NCBI GenBank assembly: GCA_026225475.1
Contig: JAMFSU010000053.1
Coordinates: 89,832-153,831 of the forward strand
Source: Duganella sp.
GTDB lineage: Bacteria; Pseudomonadota; Gammaproteobacteria; Burkholderiales; Burkholderiaceae_D
Length of the DNA: 64,000 nucleotides
Direction: 5' to 3'
In this document: positions 30,533 through 39,159 of the stretch, piece by piece
Position numbering within the stretch: the first letter of the stretch is position 1
Layout of the letters: each line of letters opens with the position of its first letter
The notes under the pieces: generated by a model
Seen by the model: only the letters and a program-made list of their open reading frames with translations
The model's database searches: none
What the model was told of the DNA's origin: nothing
Translations under genes and position numbers: made by a program

Positions 30533-31873
30533 ATGCCTATCCTTCCCATTTCCCGCCCCTTGCTGCAGCACCAGCTCTTGCTACGGCTGTTTTGGATGCG
30601 TTGCGTTGCTACGCTGGCGCAGGCCTTGCTGGTTGCGGCGGCCGTATTTGGCATGCGGTTGCCGTTGCCGCTCACACCGCTGTGCACGGTATTGAGCTTG
30701 ATGCTGGTGTTTAATGGCTGGACCTGGTGGCGTACCCGGATGGCTTACCCGGTGCGCGAACAGGAGTTGTTCGCGCAGTTGTTTATCGATATCAGCGCCT
30801 TGTCGGCGTTGCTGTATTTCACCGGTGGCGCGACCAATCCATTTGTGTCGTTTTACCTGCCAGCACTAGCGGTGGCGGCGGCCATTCTGCCGTCGCGCTA
30901 TGCCGTTGCGCTGGCCCTGTATTCGCTGTTGTGCTACTCGGCCCTGACCTATGTGTACCGACCCTTGCACATCCATGATGCCAATCAGGGCATGGCCTAT
31001 CATTTGGCCGGGATGTGGCTCAATTTTCTGGTGTCGGCGGCATTGATTACCTGGTTTGTTACACGCATGTCGGCCACCGTGCGCGAACGCGAAAATCAAC
31101 TGGCGCAGGCACGTGAACTGAAATTGCAGGATGAGCGTATTGTCGCGCTGGGCACCCAGGCCGCCAGCGCTGCCCATGAAATGAGTACGCCTTTGGCAAC
31201 GGTGGCTGTGATTGCCGGCGAGCTGCGCAACGAGGCCGTGCGCAATGCGGCATTGGCACAGTATCGCGATGAGCTGGCGATCATCGAAGAGCAGATCGAG
31301 GCGTGCAAGCAGGCGCTCGATCGCATGGGCATGGAAGTGCCGACGCCGCATGTTGCGGCCAGTACAGCAGTCGGTTTGGGCGAGTGGTTGCACCACTTTG
31401 TCGACTTGTGGCGGCTGCGCCATCCTGCCGTGGCGTTACGCATGTCTTTACCTGCCACCAGCGGTCCCGTGCTTGACCAGCAACTGCTGGGACAAATTGT
31501 GCTGACCTTGCTCGATAACGCCGGCAAGGCGGTCGCCGAGCATGGCAAGATTGAATTGGAGCTGACCGTCGATACACATGAGGCGGTATTGCGTGTCGCT
31601 GATGATGGACCAGGCATCCCCGCTGACTTGCTCAAGCGGCTCGGGTATGAGCCGGTACGCAGCAGCACTGGCGGCCAGGGTATCGGTCTGATGCTGGCGT
31701 TCGCCACTGCGCGCCAGCTTGGCGGCCGGCTGATTCTGGCGTCGCCGTCGCGCCAGGGCGTCAATGCCATTCTGCATTTACCGTTGCGTGGTCCGGTCCC
31801 TGTTTTGCCGCAATCCGCTATCACCTCCACCATGCCGTCAGTTCCGCTGAGTGGCCGAAAGACTGATTCATGA
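30533..31873 (+). CDS. regB: Redox sensor histidine kinase, RegB/PrrB family
   Basis: 446-residue inner-membrane kinase. Six hydrophobic segments fill residues 1 to about 185 and contain GGATNPF at 98-104, the quinone-sensing motif of RegB. The H-box AASAAHEMSTPLATV has phosphorylated H215. C258 in EEQIEACKQALDRMG aligns with the redox-active cysteine of RegB. ATPase motifs follow (LLDNAGKAV, DDGPGIP, GGQGIGLML). It responds to quinone pool and oxygen state in relatives. ATG 30533 is preferred to an in-frame TTG at 30500, which is inside the promoter. It overlaps regA by 4 bp (ATGA). Confidence 0.88.
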   Translation: MPILPISRPLLQHQLLLRLFWMRCVATLAQALLVAAAVFGMRLPLPLTPLCTVLSLMLVFNGWTWWRTRMAYPVREQELFAQLFIDISALSALLYFTGGATNPFVSFYLPALAVAAAILPSRYAVALALYSLLCYSALTYVYRPLHIHDANQGMAYHLAGMWLNFLVSAALITWFVTRMSATVRERENQLAQARELKLQDERIVALGTQAASAAHEMSTPLATVAVIAGELRNEAVRNAALAQYRDELAIIEEQIEACKQALDRMGMEVPTPHVAASTAVGLGEWLHHFVDLWRLRHPAVALRMSLPATSGPVLDQQLLGQIVLTLLDNAGKAVAEHGKIELELTVDTHEAVLRVADDGPGIPADLLKRLGYEPVRSSTGGQGIGLMLAFATARQLGGRLILASPSRQGVNAILHLPLRGPVPVLPQSAITSTMPSVPLSGRKTDS

Positions 31874-32418
31874 GTGCTGCTTTTTTGATTCTCGATGACA
31901 ATGATGTTTTTGCCGACACACTGGCGCGTTCGCTGACGCGGCGCGGTTATCAAACGACCGTCGCCTATAGCGGTGAACAGGCGTTGGCTGCCGCAGCGGC
32001 TACCCGTTTTGATTACGCCACGATTGATCTGCAATTGCAGCAGGATTCCGGTTTGCAGTGGATCGCGCCGCTGCGCCAGCAATTGCCACAGGCGCGTTTG
32101 CTAGTGTTGACCGGTTATGCCAGCATCGCCACGACTGTGCAGGCGATCAAGGCTGGCGCCGACAATTATCTGTCCAAGCCGGCTAACCTGGATTCGATTC
32201 TGTCGGCATTGGCGGTCAATGCCAACGACAACGGTGTCGATGTCGCCAACGCTGCCGCGTTCAATGCCACGCCGCTGTCGGTAGATCGGCTCGAATGGGA
32301 GCATATTCAGCGCGTGCTGAGCGAGCATCAGGGCAATATTTCTTCAACGGCACGGGCCTTGAACATGCATCGTCGCACTTTGCAACGCAAGCTGGCCAAG
32401 CGTCCAGTGGCCAAGTAG
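31870..32418 (+). CDS. regA: Response regulator, RegA/PrrA/ActR family
   Basis: 182 residues: receiver domain with phospho-acceptor D53 (ATIDLQL) and K in LSKPANLDS, then a short linker and a Fis-like helix-turn-helix. The C-terminal ARALNMHRRTLQRKLAKR is nearly the invariant RegA DNA-binding helix. The start overlaps the regB stop (ATGA), so the two are co-translated. Likely controls redox-responsive genes for respiration and carbon metabolism; targets here are not visible. Confidence 0.9.
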   Translation: MSAAFLILDDNDVFADTLARSLTRRGYQTTVAYSGEQALAAAAATRFDYATIDLQLQQDSGLQWIAPLRQQLPQARLLVLTGYASIATTVQAIKAGADNYLSKPANLDSILSALAVNANDNGVDVANAAAFNATPLSVDRLEWEHIQRVLSEHQGNISSTARALNMHRRTLQRKLAKRPVAK

Positions 32419-32469
32419 GCGCATGTAACCCTGCTGGCAACAGGGCGATGGCGTAAAATAGCGGCCATC

Positions 32470-33261
32470 ATGTATATCGATTCCCATTGCCATATCAATT
32501 TCCCCGACCTAGCGGCGCGCTTGCCGGAGATTCTCGACAAAATGACGGAGAACTGCGTCAGTCATGCCCTGTGCGTCTCGGTCAATCTGCCTGATTTTCC
32601 GCAAGTACTGGCGCTGGCGGAGCAATACCCGCATATTTACGCTTCGGTCGGTGTGCATCCCGACTACGAAGACACGCCTGAGCCTAGCGTTGAACAACTG
32701 GTGGCGTTGGCCGACCATCCGCGCATCGTCGCCATTGGCGAGACTGGTCTTGACTATTTTCGTTTGCAAGGCAATCTGGAGTGGCAGCGCGAACGCTTTC
32801 GCACGCATATCCGTGCTTCGCGCATGACGGGAAAGCCGTTGATCATTCATACGCGCTCGGCTTCCGAAGACACCATCCGCATCATGCGGGAAGAGGGCGC
32901 CAATCCTGAAGCTGGTGGCGCCGCTGGTGTCATGCATTGCTTCACCGAGTCGCAGGAAGTGGCTGATGCTGCCATTGCCTTGGGATTTTATATTTCCCTG
33001 TCTGGTATTGTGACATTCAAGAGCGCCAAGGCCTTGCAGGAAGTGGCGCGTACGATTCCGCTGGAACGCATGCTGATTGAAACCGATTCGCCCTATCTGG
33101 CGCCGGTGCCGCATCGCGGCAAGACCAATGAGCCTGGACTGGTGCGGCATGTGGCGGAATTCATCGCTGACTTGCGCGGTATTTCGGTGGAGGAAGTGGC
33201 GCGCCATACCAGTGATAATTTCTTCCGTTTGTTCAAGATGGCCAAGAGGGATTTATGCTGA
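32470..33261 (+). CDS. tatD: TatD family metal-dependent hydrolase (DNase)
   Basis: 263-residue amidohydrolase-fold nuclease. Metal ligands H6 and H8 (IDSHCHINF), glutamate in AIGETGLDYF, histidines in LIIHTRSA and VMHCFTES, and aspartate in IETDSPYLAP are all present. Close to YcfH/TatD of other proteobacteria. Overlaps the ankyrin gene by 7 bp. A TAAAAT hexamer sits at 32454-32459, only 11 bp before the ATG, again hinting at a very short leader. Confidence 0.9.
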   Translation: MYIDSHCHINFPDLAARLPEILDKMTENCVSHALCVSVNLPDFPQVLALAEQYPHIYASVGVHPDYEDTPEPSVEQLVALADHPRIVAIGETGLDYFRLQGNLEWQRERFRTHIRASRMTGKPLIIHTRSASEDTIRIMREEGANPEAGGAAGVMHCFTESQEVADAAIALGFYISLSGIVTFKSAKALQEVARTIPLERMLIETDSPYLAPVPHRGKTNEPGLVRHVAEFIADLRGISVEEVARHTSDNFFRLFKMAKRDLC

Positions 33262-33935
33262 AAGCGGTGCTGGCGCGTTGTCTGCCGTGTTGTCTGATGC
33301 TGGCGTTGCTGGTACCGATGCAGGCGCATGCCGGCAGCTACGACGATTATTTCACCGCCGTCAAAATGGATGCGCCGCGTGAATTGAAACAATTGATTGC
33401 GCGTGGCCTGGGGCCGAACATGGTCGAGCCGCAACGCGGCTATACGGCCTTGATGCTGGCCATACGCGAAGATTCGTTGAAGGTGGTTGATGTATTGCTC
33501 AGCACGCCCGGTATTGATCTCGAAGCGAAAGCCAAAAATGGTGATACGGCGTTGATGCTGGCGGCGTTTCATGGCTACCTGCCGCTGGTGAAGACCCTGC
33601 TCAGCCGTGACGTCGAAGTCAATCGGCCCGGCTGGACTGCTCTGCATTACGCCGCCATCAACGGCAATCCGGACATCATCAAGGTCTTGCTCGATGCCTC
33701 GGCCTATATCGATGCAGAGTCACCGGAAGACAAGATGACACCGGTCATGCTGGCGGCAGTGCGCGGTCGTACGGCGGCAGTGCAGATATTGATGCAAGAG
33801 GGCGCCGATATCAGCCTCAAGAACGCCGATGGCATGACCGCGCTGGATCTGGCGCGGCACTTTCAGCAGGCGGAAGTGGTCGATGTATTGACCAACAAAA
33901 TCACGCCGTGGTCACGGCAGCCACCCGCAGAATAA
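33255..33935 (+). CDS. Exported ankyrin-repeat protein
   Basis: 226 residues: a signal peptide (about 1-26, MLALLVPMQAHAG) and five or so ankyrin repeats. Clear repeat starts are GYTALMLAIREDS, GDTALMLAAFHGY, GWTALHYAAINGN, MTPVMLAAVRGRT and GMTALDLARHFQQ. Such periplasmic ankyrin proteins bind other proteins; the partner is unknown. It begins inside the end of tatD (7-bp overlap), so translation is coupled, a pairing seen in other Burkholderiales as far as I recall. Confidence 0.83.
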   Translation: MLKAVLARCLPCCLMLALLVPMQAHAGSYDDYFTAVKMDAPRELKQLIARGLGPNMVEPQRGYTALMLAIREDSLKVVDVLLSTPGIDLEAKAKNGDTALMLAAFHGYLPLVKTLLSRDVEVNRPGWTALHYAAINGNPDIIKVLLDASAYIDAESPEDKMTPVMLAAVRGRTAAVQILMQEGADISLKNADGMTALDLARHFQQAEVVDVLTNKITPWSRQPPAE

Positions 33936-33947
33936 AACACTGCCTCC

Positions 33948-33992
33948 AAAAAAATCCCGGCCTGCGTACGCTGACGCAGCCGGGATTTTTTT
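33948..33992. terminator. Bidirectional terminator between ankyrin gene and hydroxy-acid dehydrogenase
   Basis: A long stem with one bulged C (arms from about 33948 and to 33992) has A-run and T-run flanks. It closes the two convergent units. Confidence 0.85.
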
Positions 33993-34009
33993 ATGTGCTG
34001 AGACGTTGC

Positions 34010-35149
34010 TCAGCGGCGGATCAGAATTTGCGGACCGACTTGCTTGATGTCCTTGGTGCCGGTCAATGCCATGCTTACATCGAGTTCTTTTTGCAGGATT
34101 TGCAGCATCTTGGTCACGCCTTGCTCACCCATTGCACCGAGGCTGTAGAGGAAGGCACGGCCGATCATGGTGCCTTTGGCGCCCAAGGCGGTCGCTTTGA
34201 GAATATCCTGGCCGGAGCGAATGCCGCCGTCGAACCAGACTTCAATTTGATCGCCGACCGCTTCGGCAATGGCTGGCAGCGCCTCAATCGACGACATCGC
34301 GCCGTCGAGCTGGCGGCCACCGTGATTGCTGACGACCAGCGCATCGGCACCGGTCTGGGCCGCCAGTTTGGCATCTTCGACATCGAGAATGCCTTTGAGG
34401 ATCAGCTTGCCGCCCCATTGTTCCTTGATCCAGGCGACATCGTCCCAGTTCAGGGTCGGATCGAACTGGCTGGCAGTCCATTGGCTCAGCGTCTGGATGC
34501 CTTTGCCGCCGCCGGTGATGTGGCCGGACAGATTGCCGAAGGTCTTGCGTCCGGTCAAGGCACGCAAGGCCCAGGCCGGTTTGCTGGCGAGGTCGAGCAG
34601 GGTGTCGAGGGTCAGTTTGGGTGGCACCGACATGCCATTTTTGAGGTCCTTGTGGCGCTGGCCGAGGATTTGCAAATCCAGTGTCAACACCAGTGCCGAA
34701 CATTTGGCAGCCTTGGCGCGGTCGATCATCGATTTGACGAAACCACGGTCGCGCATCACATACAACTGGAACCAGAATGGTTTGGTGGTAACGCTGGCGA
34801 CATCTTCGATCGAGCAGATACTCATGGTCGACAAGGTGAAGGGAATACCAAATTTTTCTGCGGCAATCGCGCCTAGCATTTCTCCATTGGCCCATTGCAT
34901 GCCGGTCAGCCCGGTCGGGGCAATCGCCACTGGCATGCTGACGTCGTGGCCGATCATGGTAGTGCGCGTGCTGCGCTGGTCGACATTGATGGCCACGCGC
35001 TGACGCAGCTTCAAGGCAGCCAGATCATCGCTGTTGGCGCGGTAGGTGCTCTCGGTATAGGAACCGCTGTCGGCGTAATCGTAAAATGCCTTGGGCACCC
35101 GTTTCTTGGCCAGAATACGTAGGTCTTCGACGCAGGTGATGACAGGCAT
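34010..35149 (-). CDS. lldD: FMN-dependent alpha-hydroxy acid dehydrogenase (LldD-like)
   Basis: 379-residue flavoenzyme of the lactate dehydrogenase/glycolate oxidase family. It has FYDYADSGSYTESTYRANSDD, PVAIAPTGLTGMQWANGE, the catalytic histidine in VVSNHGGRQLDG and the FMN-phosphate site WFDGGIRSGQD...GAKGTMIGR. It could oxidise L-lactate, mandelate or another 2-hydroxy acid to the keto acid, donating electrons to the quinone pool. The gene is alone, without lactate permease, so the substrate is open. Confidence 0.85.
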   Translation of the reverse strand: MPVITCVEDLRILAKKRVPKAFYDYADSGSYTESTYRANSDDLAALKLRQRVAINVDQRSTRTTMIGHDVSMPVAIAPTGLTGMQWANGEMLGAIAAEKFGIPFTLSTMSICSIEDVASVTTKPFWFQLYVMRDRGFVKSMIDRAKAAKCSALVLTLDLQILGQRHKDLKNGMSVPPKLTLDTLLDLASKPAWALRALTGRKTFGNLSGHITGGGKGIQTLSQWTASQFDPTLNWDDVAWIKEQWGGKLILKGILDVEDAKLAAQTGADALVVSNHGGRQLDGAMSSIEALPAIAEAVGDQIEVWFDGGIRSGQDILKATALGAKGTMIGRAFLYSLGAMGEQGVTKMLQILQKELDVSMALTGTKDIKQVGPQILIRR

Positions 35150-35284
35150 GTTGATTCTCCGGAAAAAGGTTGCGATAGATTTGATTGAATTGGCTCGTAT
35201 CGTAGATCAATCCGCCGCCTTATGGGGTGAATCCCTTTAAGCCAAACGATGAAAAATTTCGCTGTATGCGACGGTGTCAGCGCG

Positions 35285-36640
35285 TCAGTTGCCCTTGAGC
35301 AGCCGTTTAGCGGCGGCAATGCCGCTTTGGCATGCGGCTTCTAGTGTGGCAGGGTAATCGCCGGCAACATAATCGCCAGCCAGCGCCAGGCCTGCCGGCA
35401 TCGCATCATTATCCGGTCGTTGCAGACCGGGCGTGCAGGAAAAAGTGGCGCGCTTTTCGGAGATGACTTTGCTCCATTGCGGGGTCAGTAAGGCGGGATC
35501 TTGCAATTGTTGTGCCAATTGCGCTGCCACCGCGCTCGTGAGTGCGGCATGTCCTTGTGCAATGGCTTCGCCTGAGGCACTGATCACTACCGCCAGCAAA
35601 CCGGCATCGTTGCCGTCGCTATTGAGCTGGCCGCGATCGAAGACAAATTGTCCCCAATGGTTCTGTTCGGGACTGTCAAGCAAGGCAAACAACGGCTGCG
35701 CCAGGCGCAATTGCGCAGGATATTGCAAATAGCAGGTGGTGATCGCTTCGTAGTCAAACGCCCGTAGCGCTGTGGTGTCGATCACCTCATTGAGCAAGTC
35801 GGCGGCGGTTTCTGCTGTGGTTGCTACAATCACGCCAGCAAAGGCTTCGCTGCGGGCATCCTGTTTGAAGCGGATGTTCCAGCCGGGCGTCGCTGCTGAA
35901 GCGCTGGCAGTAACCGATACTGCGCTTTGCCCGGTGCTGACGGCGCCGCCGTGGCGCGCCAAAAACGCTGCCGCTTGATTCGGCAGCAGTTCGCTCAAAT
36001 CAGTGCGCGGGATCAGCATATCGGACGCGGCTCGCCGTGCCCCGAAGCTGTCGCGCAATACGTTCAGAAACACCTGGGCAGAAGCACGCTGCGGCGGGGT
36101 ATTGAGCGCGGCAATGCACAAAGGCGTCCACATCAGGCGGTTCAGGCGTTCAGTTTGATCGAAGCGTTCCAGCAAGGTGGCAACGCTGCAATCGTCATGC
36201 AAGCGCCAGCCCATCCATTTTGCAGTGGTGGAAAAACGCGCCAGCGCCAGTTTGTCTTCGCGCGTCAGTCCGCGCGCGCGGATCATCGCCAGCGCCAGAT
36301 GCCAAGGGGCCGGTAGGCGTGGCGCTATAAATTCCATACCATCGGCACCGGCTGGATAACGCATTTGCAGTGGCAGTCGCAACAACGCCTGGTCGGCATC
36401 GATGCCAACCGTTTTCATGATCTTCAGGGTGCTGCGGTAGGCGCCTAGCAGGATGTGCTGGCCATTGTCGAGTCGTCGACCATCACTGTCGACACGGCGC
36501 GCGCGGCCGCCCAGCGTGCGTGCGGATTCGAACAGGCTGACGCGGCGGCCAGCCTTGGCCAATGTCACTGCCGCAGCACAACCGGCCCAGCCGGCGCCAA
36601 TGACGGCGATCGGCGCTAACTGCTCAGGGGAGTTGGCCAT
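35285..36640 (-). CDS. hpnE: Hydroxysqualene dehydroxylase (HpnE)
   Basis: 451-residue FAD-dependent amine-oxidase-fold enzyme that reduces hydroxysqualene to squalene, the third step of the HpnC/D/E route to hopanoids or carotenoids. The dinucleotide fold AVIGAGWAGCAAAVTLAKAG starts at about residue 12, with GGRARRVDSDGRRLDNGQHILLGAY following, and an FAD-binding C-terminal GLALAGDYVAGDYPATLEAACQSG. Its start lies 17 bp inside the upstream small gene. Confidence 0.88.
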   Translation of the reverse strand: MANSPEQLAPIAVIGAGWAGCAAAVTLAKAGRRVSLFESARTLGGRARRVDSDGRRLDNGQHILLGAYRSTLKIMKTVGIDADQALLRLPLQMRYPAGADGMEFIAPRLPAPWHLALAMIRARGLTREDKLALARFSTTAKWMGWRLHDDCSVATLLERFDQTERLNRLMWTPLCIAALNTPPQRASAQVFLNVLRDSFGARRAASDMLIPRTDLSELLPNQAAAFLARHGGAVSTGQSAVSVTASASAATPGWNIRFKQDARSEAFAGVIVATTAETAADLLNEVIDTTALRAFDYEAITTCYLQYPAQLRLAQPLFALLDSPEQNHWGQFVFDRGQLNSDGNDAGLLAVVISASGEAIAQGHAALTSAVAAQLAQQLQDPALLTPQWSKVISEKRATFSCTPGLQRPDNDAMPAGLALAGDYVAGDYPATLEAACQSGIAAAKRLLKGN

Positions 36641-36989
36641 GCTTCATGAGAGCGGGTAATTCTTGGGTCGGTACTTCTTCCCAGGCGGTGACCTTGCCAG
36701 CCGACGAAACATACAGCCGGACGTAGGTGTCGAGCGACAATTGTTTGTCCGAAGTGAAGGTCAGTGTCTTTTCGGTACCGCGCCCATCCATGGCTGGCAC
36801 GCGATACAGGAACGACTGATGGGCCATGGCGCCGGCCCCAGCCAGCGTGCGCTTGCCAGCATCGACGACGTAGATGTAAAACTCGTTTTTGCCCAGGCGT
36901 TCGAGTAGACGATCAAACGAGGGGTTCATCACCAGACTGGTAAAGAAGGTCAGACCGGCACAGGAGGCGATCAAATAGATAGGTTTCAT
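36624..36989 (-). CDS. YxeA-like (DUF1093) small exported protein
   Basis: 121 residues: a hydrophobic N-terminus (about 1-22) and a domain with the YxeA pattern, including YRVPAMDGRGTEKTLTFTSDKQLSLDTYVRLYV and TAWEEVPTQELPALM. YxeA proteins are mainly known from Firmicutes and have no defined function. It sits between hpnD (67 bp) and hpnE (17-bp overlap) on the same strand, so it is likely co-expressed with squalene synthesis. The family call is from remembered pattern and moderately sure. Confidence 0.6.
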   Translation of the reverse strand: MKPIYLIASCAGLTFFTSLVMNPSFDRLLERLGKNEFYIYVVDAGKRTLAGAGAMAHQSFLYRVPAMDGRGTEKTLTFTSDKQLSLDTYVRLYVSSAGKVTAWEEVPTQELPALMKHGQLP

Positions 36990-37056
36990 TTCACACTGGA
37001 GAGGGCGTTAAACATCTAGGGGCGAAAGCGAATGGACGTTGCGCTCGCCCACTAGT

Positions 37057-37890
37057 TCAGCCGCGGATATAAGTTTTCCAGGCCAGCCACAGTTTGCGGA
37101 TCGGTGTGAGCGAAATGCGTTGGTCCAACACATGGTAGCCATCGCGTTCGATCTCGTCCAACAAGGTACGATAAATGGCTGACATCATCAGGCCGGGACG
37201 CTGTGCCCGACGATCCTGCTTGGGCAACAGCGCAAAGGCCTCATTGTATACGCCTTGCGCGCGCGCCACCTGGAACTGCATCAGGCGCACAAAGTTGTCG
37301 CTATGACGGGCATTAATAATGTCGGCAGCGGTCACGTTGAATTGCTGTAATTCATTGACGGGCAGGTAAATCCGCCCTTTGCGGCCATCTTCACCGACAT
37401 CGCGGATGATATTGGTCAACTGAAATGCCAGGCCAAGCTTTTCTGCAAACAGTAAAGTACCGCCCTGGGTCACGCCAAAAATACTTGCCGACAAAATGCC
37501 GACGACACCGGCCACATGCCAGCAATAGCGTTGCAAACCGGGGAAATCGAGATAACGGGTTTGATCGAGGTCCATTTCCATGCCATCGATGATGGCTTGC
37601 AGATGTTCACCCTTGAGGCCATAGGTGGCCACGTGCGGTTGCAGCGCCAGCGTCACCGGATGACTGGGATTGCCGGCCAGCATGGCGGCGATCTCTTTGC
37701 GCCACCAGAGCAATTTGGTGCGGGCAATGCTGGCATCGGCAATTTCATCGACGGTGTCGTCCACTTCGCGGCAAAACGCATATAGCGCAGTGATGGCGCG
37801 GCGTCGTTCCGGCGGCAGGAACAAAAAACTGTAATAAAAGCTCGATCCGCTTTGTGCGGCTTTTTGTTGGCAATAGTCGTCAGGAGACAT
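37057..37890 (-). CDS. hpnD: Presqualene diphosphate synthase (HpnD)
   Basis: 277-residue trans-isoprenyl synthase that joins two farnesyl diphosphates into presqualene diphosphate. It has both aspartate-rich motifs, REVDDTVDEIAD near residue 40 and TNIIRDVGEDGRKGRIYLP near 155, plus FALLPKQDRRAQRP. The start ATG at 37890 (MSPDDYCQQKAAQSGSSFYY) is the family N-terminus. It heads the hpnD-yxeA-hpnE unit; hpnC is 4.5 kb away on the same strand. Confidence 0.9.
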   Translation of the reverse strand: MSPDDYCQQKAAQSGSSFYYSFLFLPPERRRAITALYAFCREVDDTVDEIADASIARTKLLWWRKEIAAMLAGNPSHPVTLALQPHVATYGLKGEHLQAIIDGMEMDLDQTRYLDFPGLQRYCWHVAGVVGILSASIFGVTQGGTLLFAEKLGLAFQLTNIIRDVGEDGRKGRIYLPVNELQQFNVTAADIINARHSDNFVRLMQFQVARAQGVYNEAFALLPKQDRRAQRPGLMMSAIYRTLLDEIERDGYHVLDQRISLTPIRKLWLAWKTYIRG

Positions 37891-38192
37891 GAAATGGCGT
37901 GGCGGTAAAGGCGACGGTGAAAGCAGGGAGCAATGCGGGCGCACTGTGCGAAGCCGCTATGCTAGCCGACTAGCCAGCGAAGGGCAATCGACTTTGCCAT
38001 CATGGTGGCAGCATGCGTTGAAAAGCGCCTGGAAACAGCATGAGTTCGGCGTATATAAGCTGTTGCGGCAGCCGACGTTGTACATTAAGCTGGCGGCATG
38101 CAGATCAGTGCCACTGTGCGTATTGATGCGGTGAACGACGCGGCTTGCCGGGGTGGATGCCGTACTGAAATAGCAGAAATAATAACTCAATG

Positions 38193-38213
38193 AAATGCTG
38201 CGTCGCAGCATTT
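38193..38213. repeat. 21-bp near-perfect palindrome upstream of the HDOD gene
   Basis: Ten-base arms (38193-38202 and 38204-38213) flank a single base, ending 37 bp before the HDOD start codon. No T-run follows, so an operator or leader hairpin is more likely than a terminator. The rest of the 360-bp gap between hpnD and the HDOD gene (37891-38250) shows nothing else that I can support. Confidence 0.5.
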
Positions 38214-38250
38214 GATGGCGAAATTCTCAGGTAAGGGAGACAGATTTTTC

Positions 38251-39087
38251 ATGAACAGATTGGAATCTTTCAGAAACATCGCGGCACAGGCGGGGCGCGG
38301 CGAACTGGTGTTCCCGACCAATGTCAATGCATCGATCAAACTGCAGCAGGCGCTCAATGATCCTAATTGCCATCTGGAGGCAGCGGCCAAGCTGGTCATG
38401 GCTGAACCGTTGCTGTCGGCGCGTACCGTGGCCATTGCCAATTCGGCCGCCTACAACCGTTCGGGCGGGGAAATCAACAATGTCCGCACGGCCGTCATGC
38501 GACTTGGTTTCAAGACCTTGAATGCGATCACGACAGCGGTCATTGTGCGGCAGTTGGGGCGTAATATCTCCGATCCGGAAATGCGCGTCAAAGCGGCACA
38601 GTTGTGGGAGCACACTGCCAATGTGGCGGCGCTGGCACACGTGATCGCGCTGAAGATGACGCGGCTGGACCCGGATACGGCCATGTTTGCCGGCATCATC
38701 CATGAAGTTGGTGGCTTTTATCTGTTATCCCGCACCGATGAATTTCCGGGCTTGCTCGACGGTAATGCCGAGGATTGGGCCGAATACGGTGAAAAAATCA
38801 TCGGCCGCGCCGTGCTCAAGAAACTGGGTGTGCCAGATGCGGTAGTGGCGGCGGTTGAGTCACTGTGGCACGGTATTCGCGTGTTGCCGCCGGAAGCTTT
38901 GGGTGATGTGTTGTTGCTGGCCAAGGAGTTGTCGCCGGTGCCGTCGCCGTTCCAGAGGAGTCAGCTGGAAGCTGGTCGTGCCACTGACACCATCGTCGAT
39001 GAGTTCCTCGGGGACGAGAGTTTGCGTGAAGTGCTGGAGGATTCTGCCGAGGAAATCCGTTCGTTGACGTCGGCCTTATTGATCTGA
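38251..39087 (+). CDS. HDOD domain protein
   Basis: 278-residue cytoplasmic protein with an HDOD domain (about residues 15-215): FPTNVNASIKLQQALNDPNCHLEAAAKLV, ARTVAIANSAAYNRSG, and a degenerate HD region in GIIHEVGGFYLL where HD catalytic residues are absent, as usual for HDOD. HDOD proteins act in signalling and motility without enzymatic activity. ATG 38251 is preferred because AGGGAG lies about 11 bases upstream; ATGs at 38212 and 38215 are in frame. No sensory or GGDEF partner is fused. Confidence 0.8.
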   Translation: MNRLESFRNIAAQAGRGELVFPTNVNASIKLQQALNDPNCHLEAAAKLVMAEPLLSARTVAIANSAAYNRSGGEINNVRTAVMRLGFKTLNAITTAVIVRQLGRNISDPEMRVKAAQLWEHTANVAALAHVIALKMTRLDPDTAMFAGIIHEVGGFYLLSRTDEFPGLLDGNAEDWAEYGEKIIGRAVLKKLGVPDAVVAAVESLWHGIRVLPPEALGDVLLLAKELSPVPSPFQRSQLEAGRATDTIVDEFLGDESLREVLEDSAEEIRSLTSALLI

Positions 39088-39103
39088 TCAGATTTTGGGT
39101 AGC

Positions 39104-39135
39104 AAAAAGGCAGTCGCTATGCGACTGCCTTTTTT
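39104..39135. terminator. Bidirectional terminator between HDOD gene and dbpA
   Basis: Perfect 14-bp stem (39104-39117 with 39121-39134), three-base loop, A-run and T-run at the outer ends, between convergent genes. Confidence 0.92.
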
Positions 39136-39159
39136 ATTGGCTGCGTGCGTAATGTCGAT

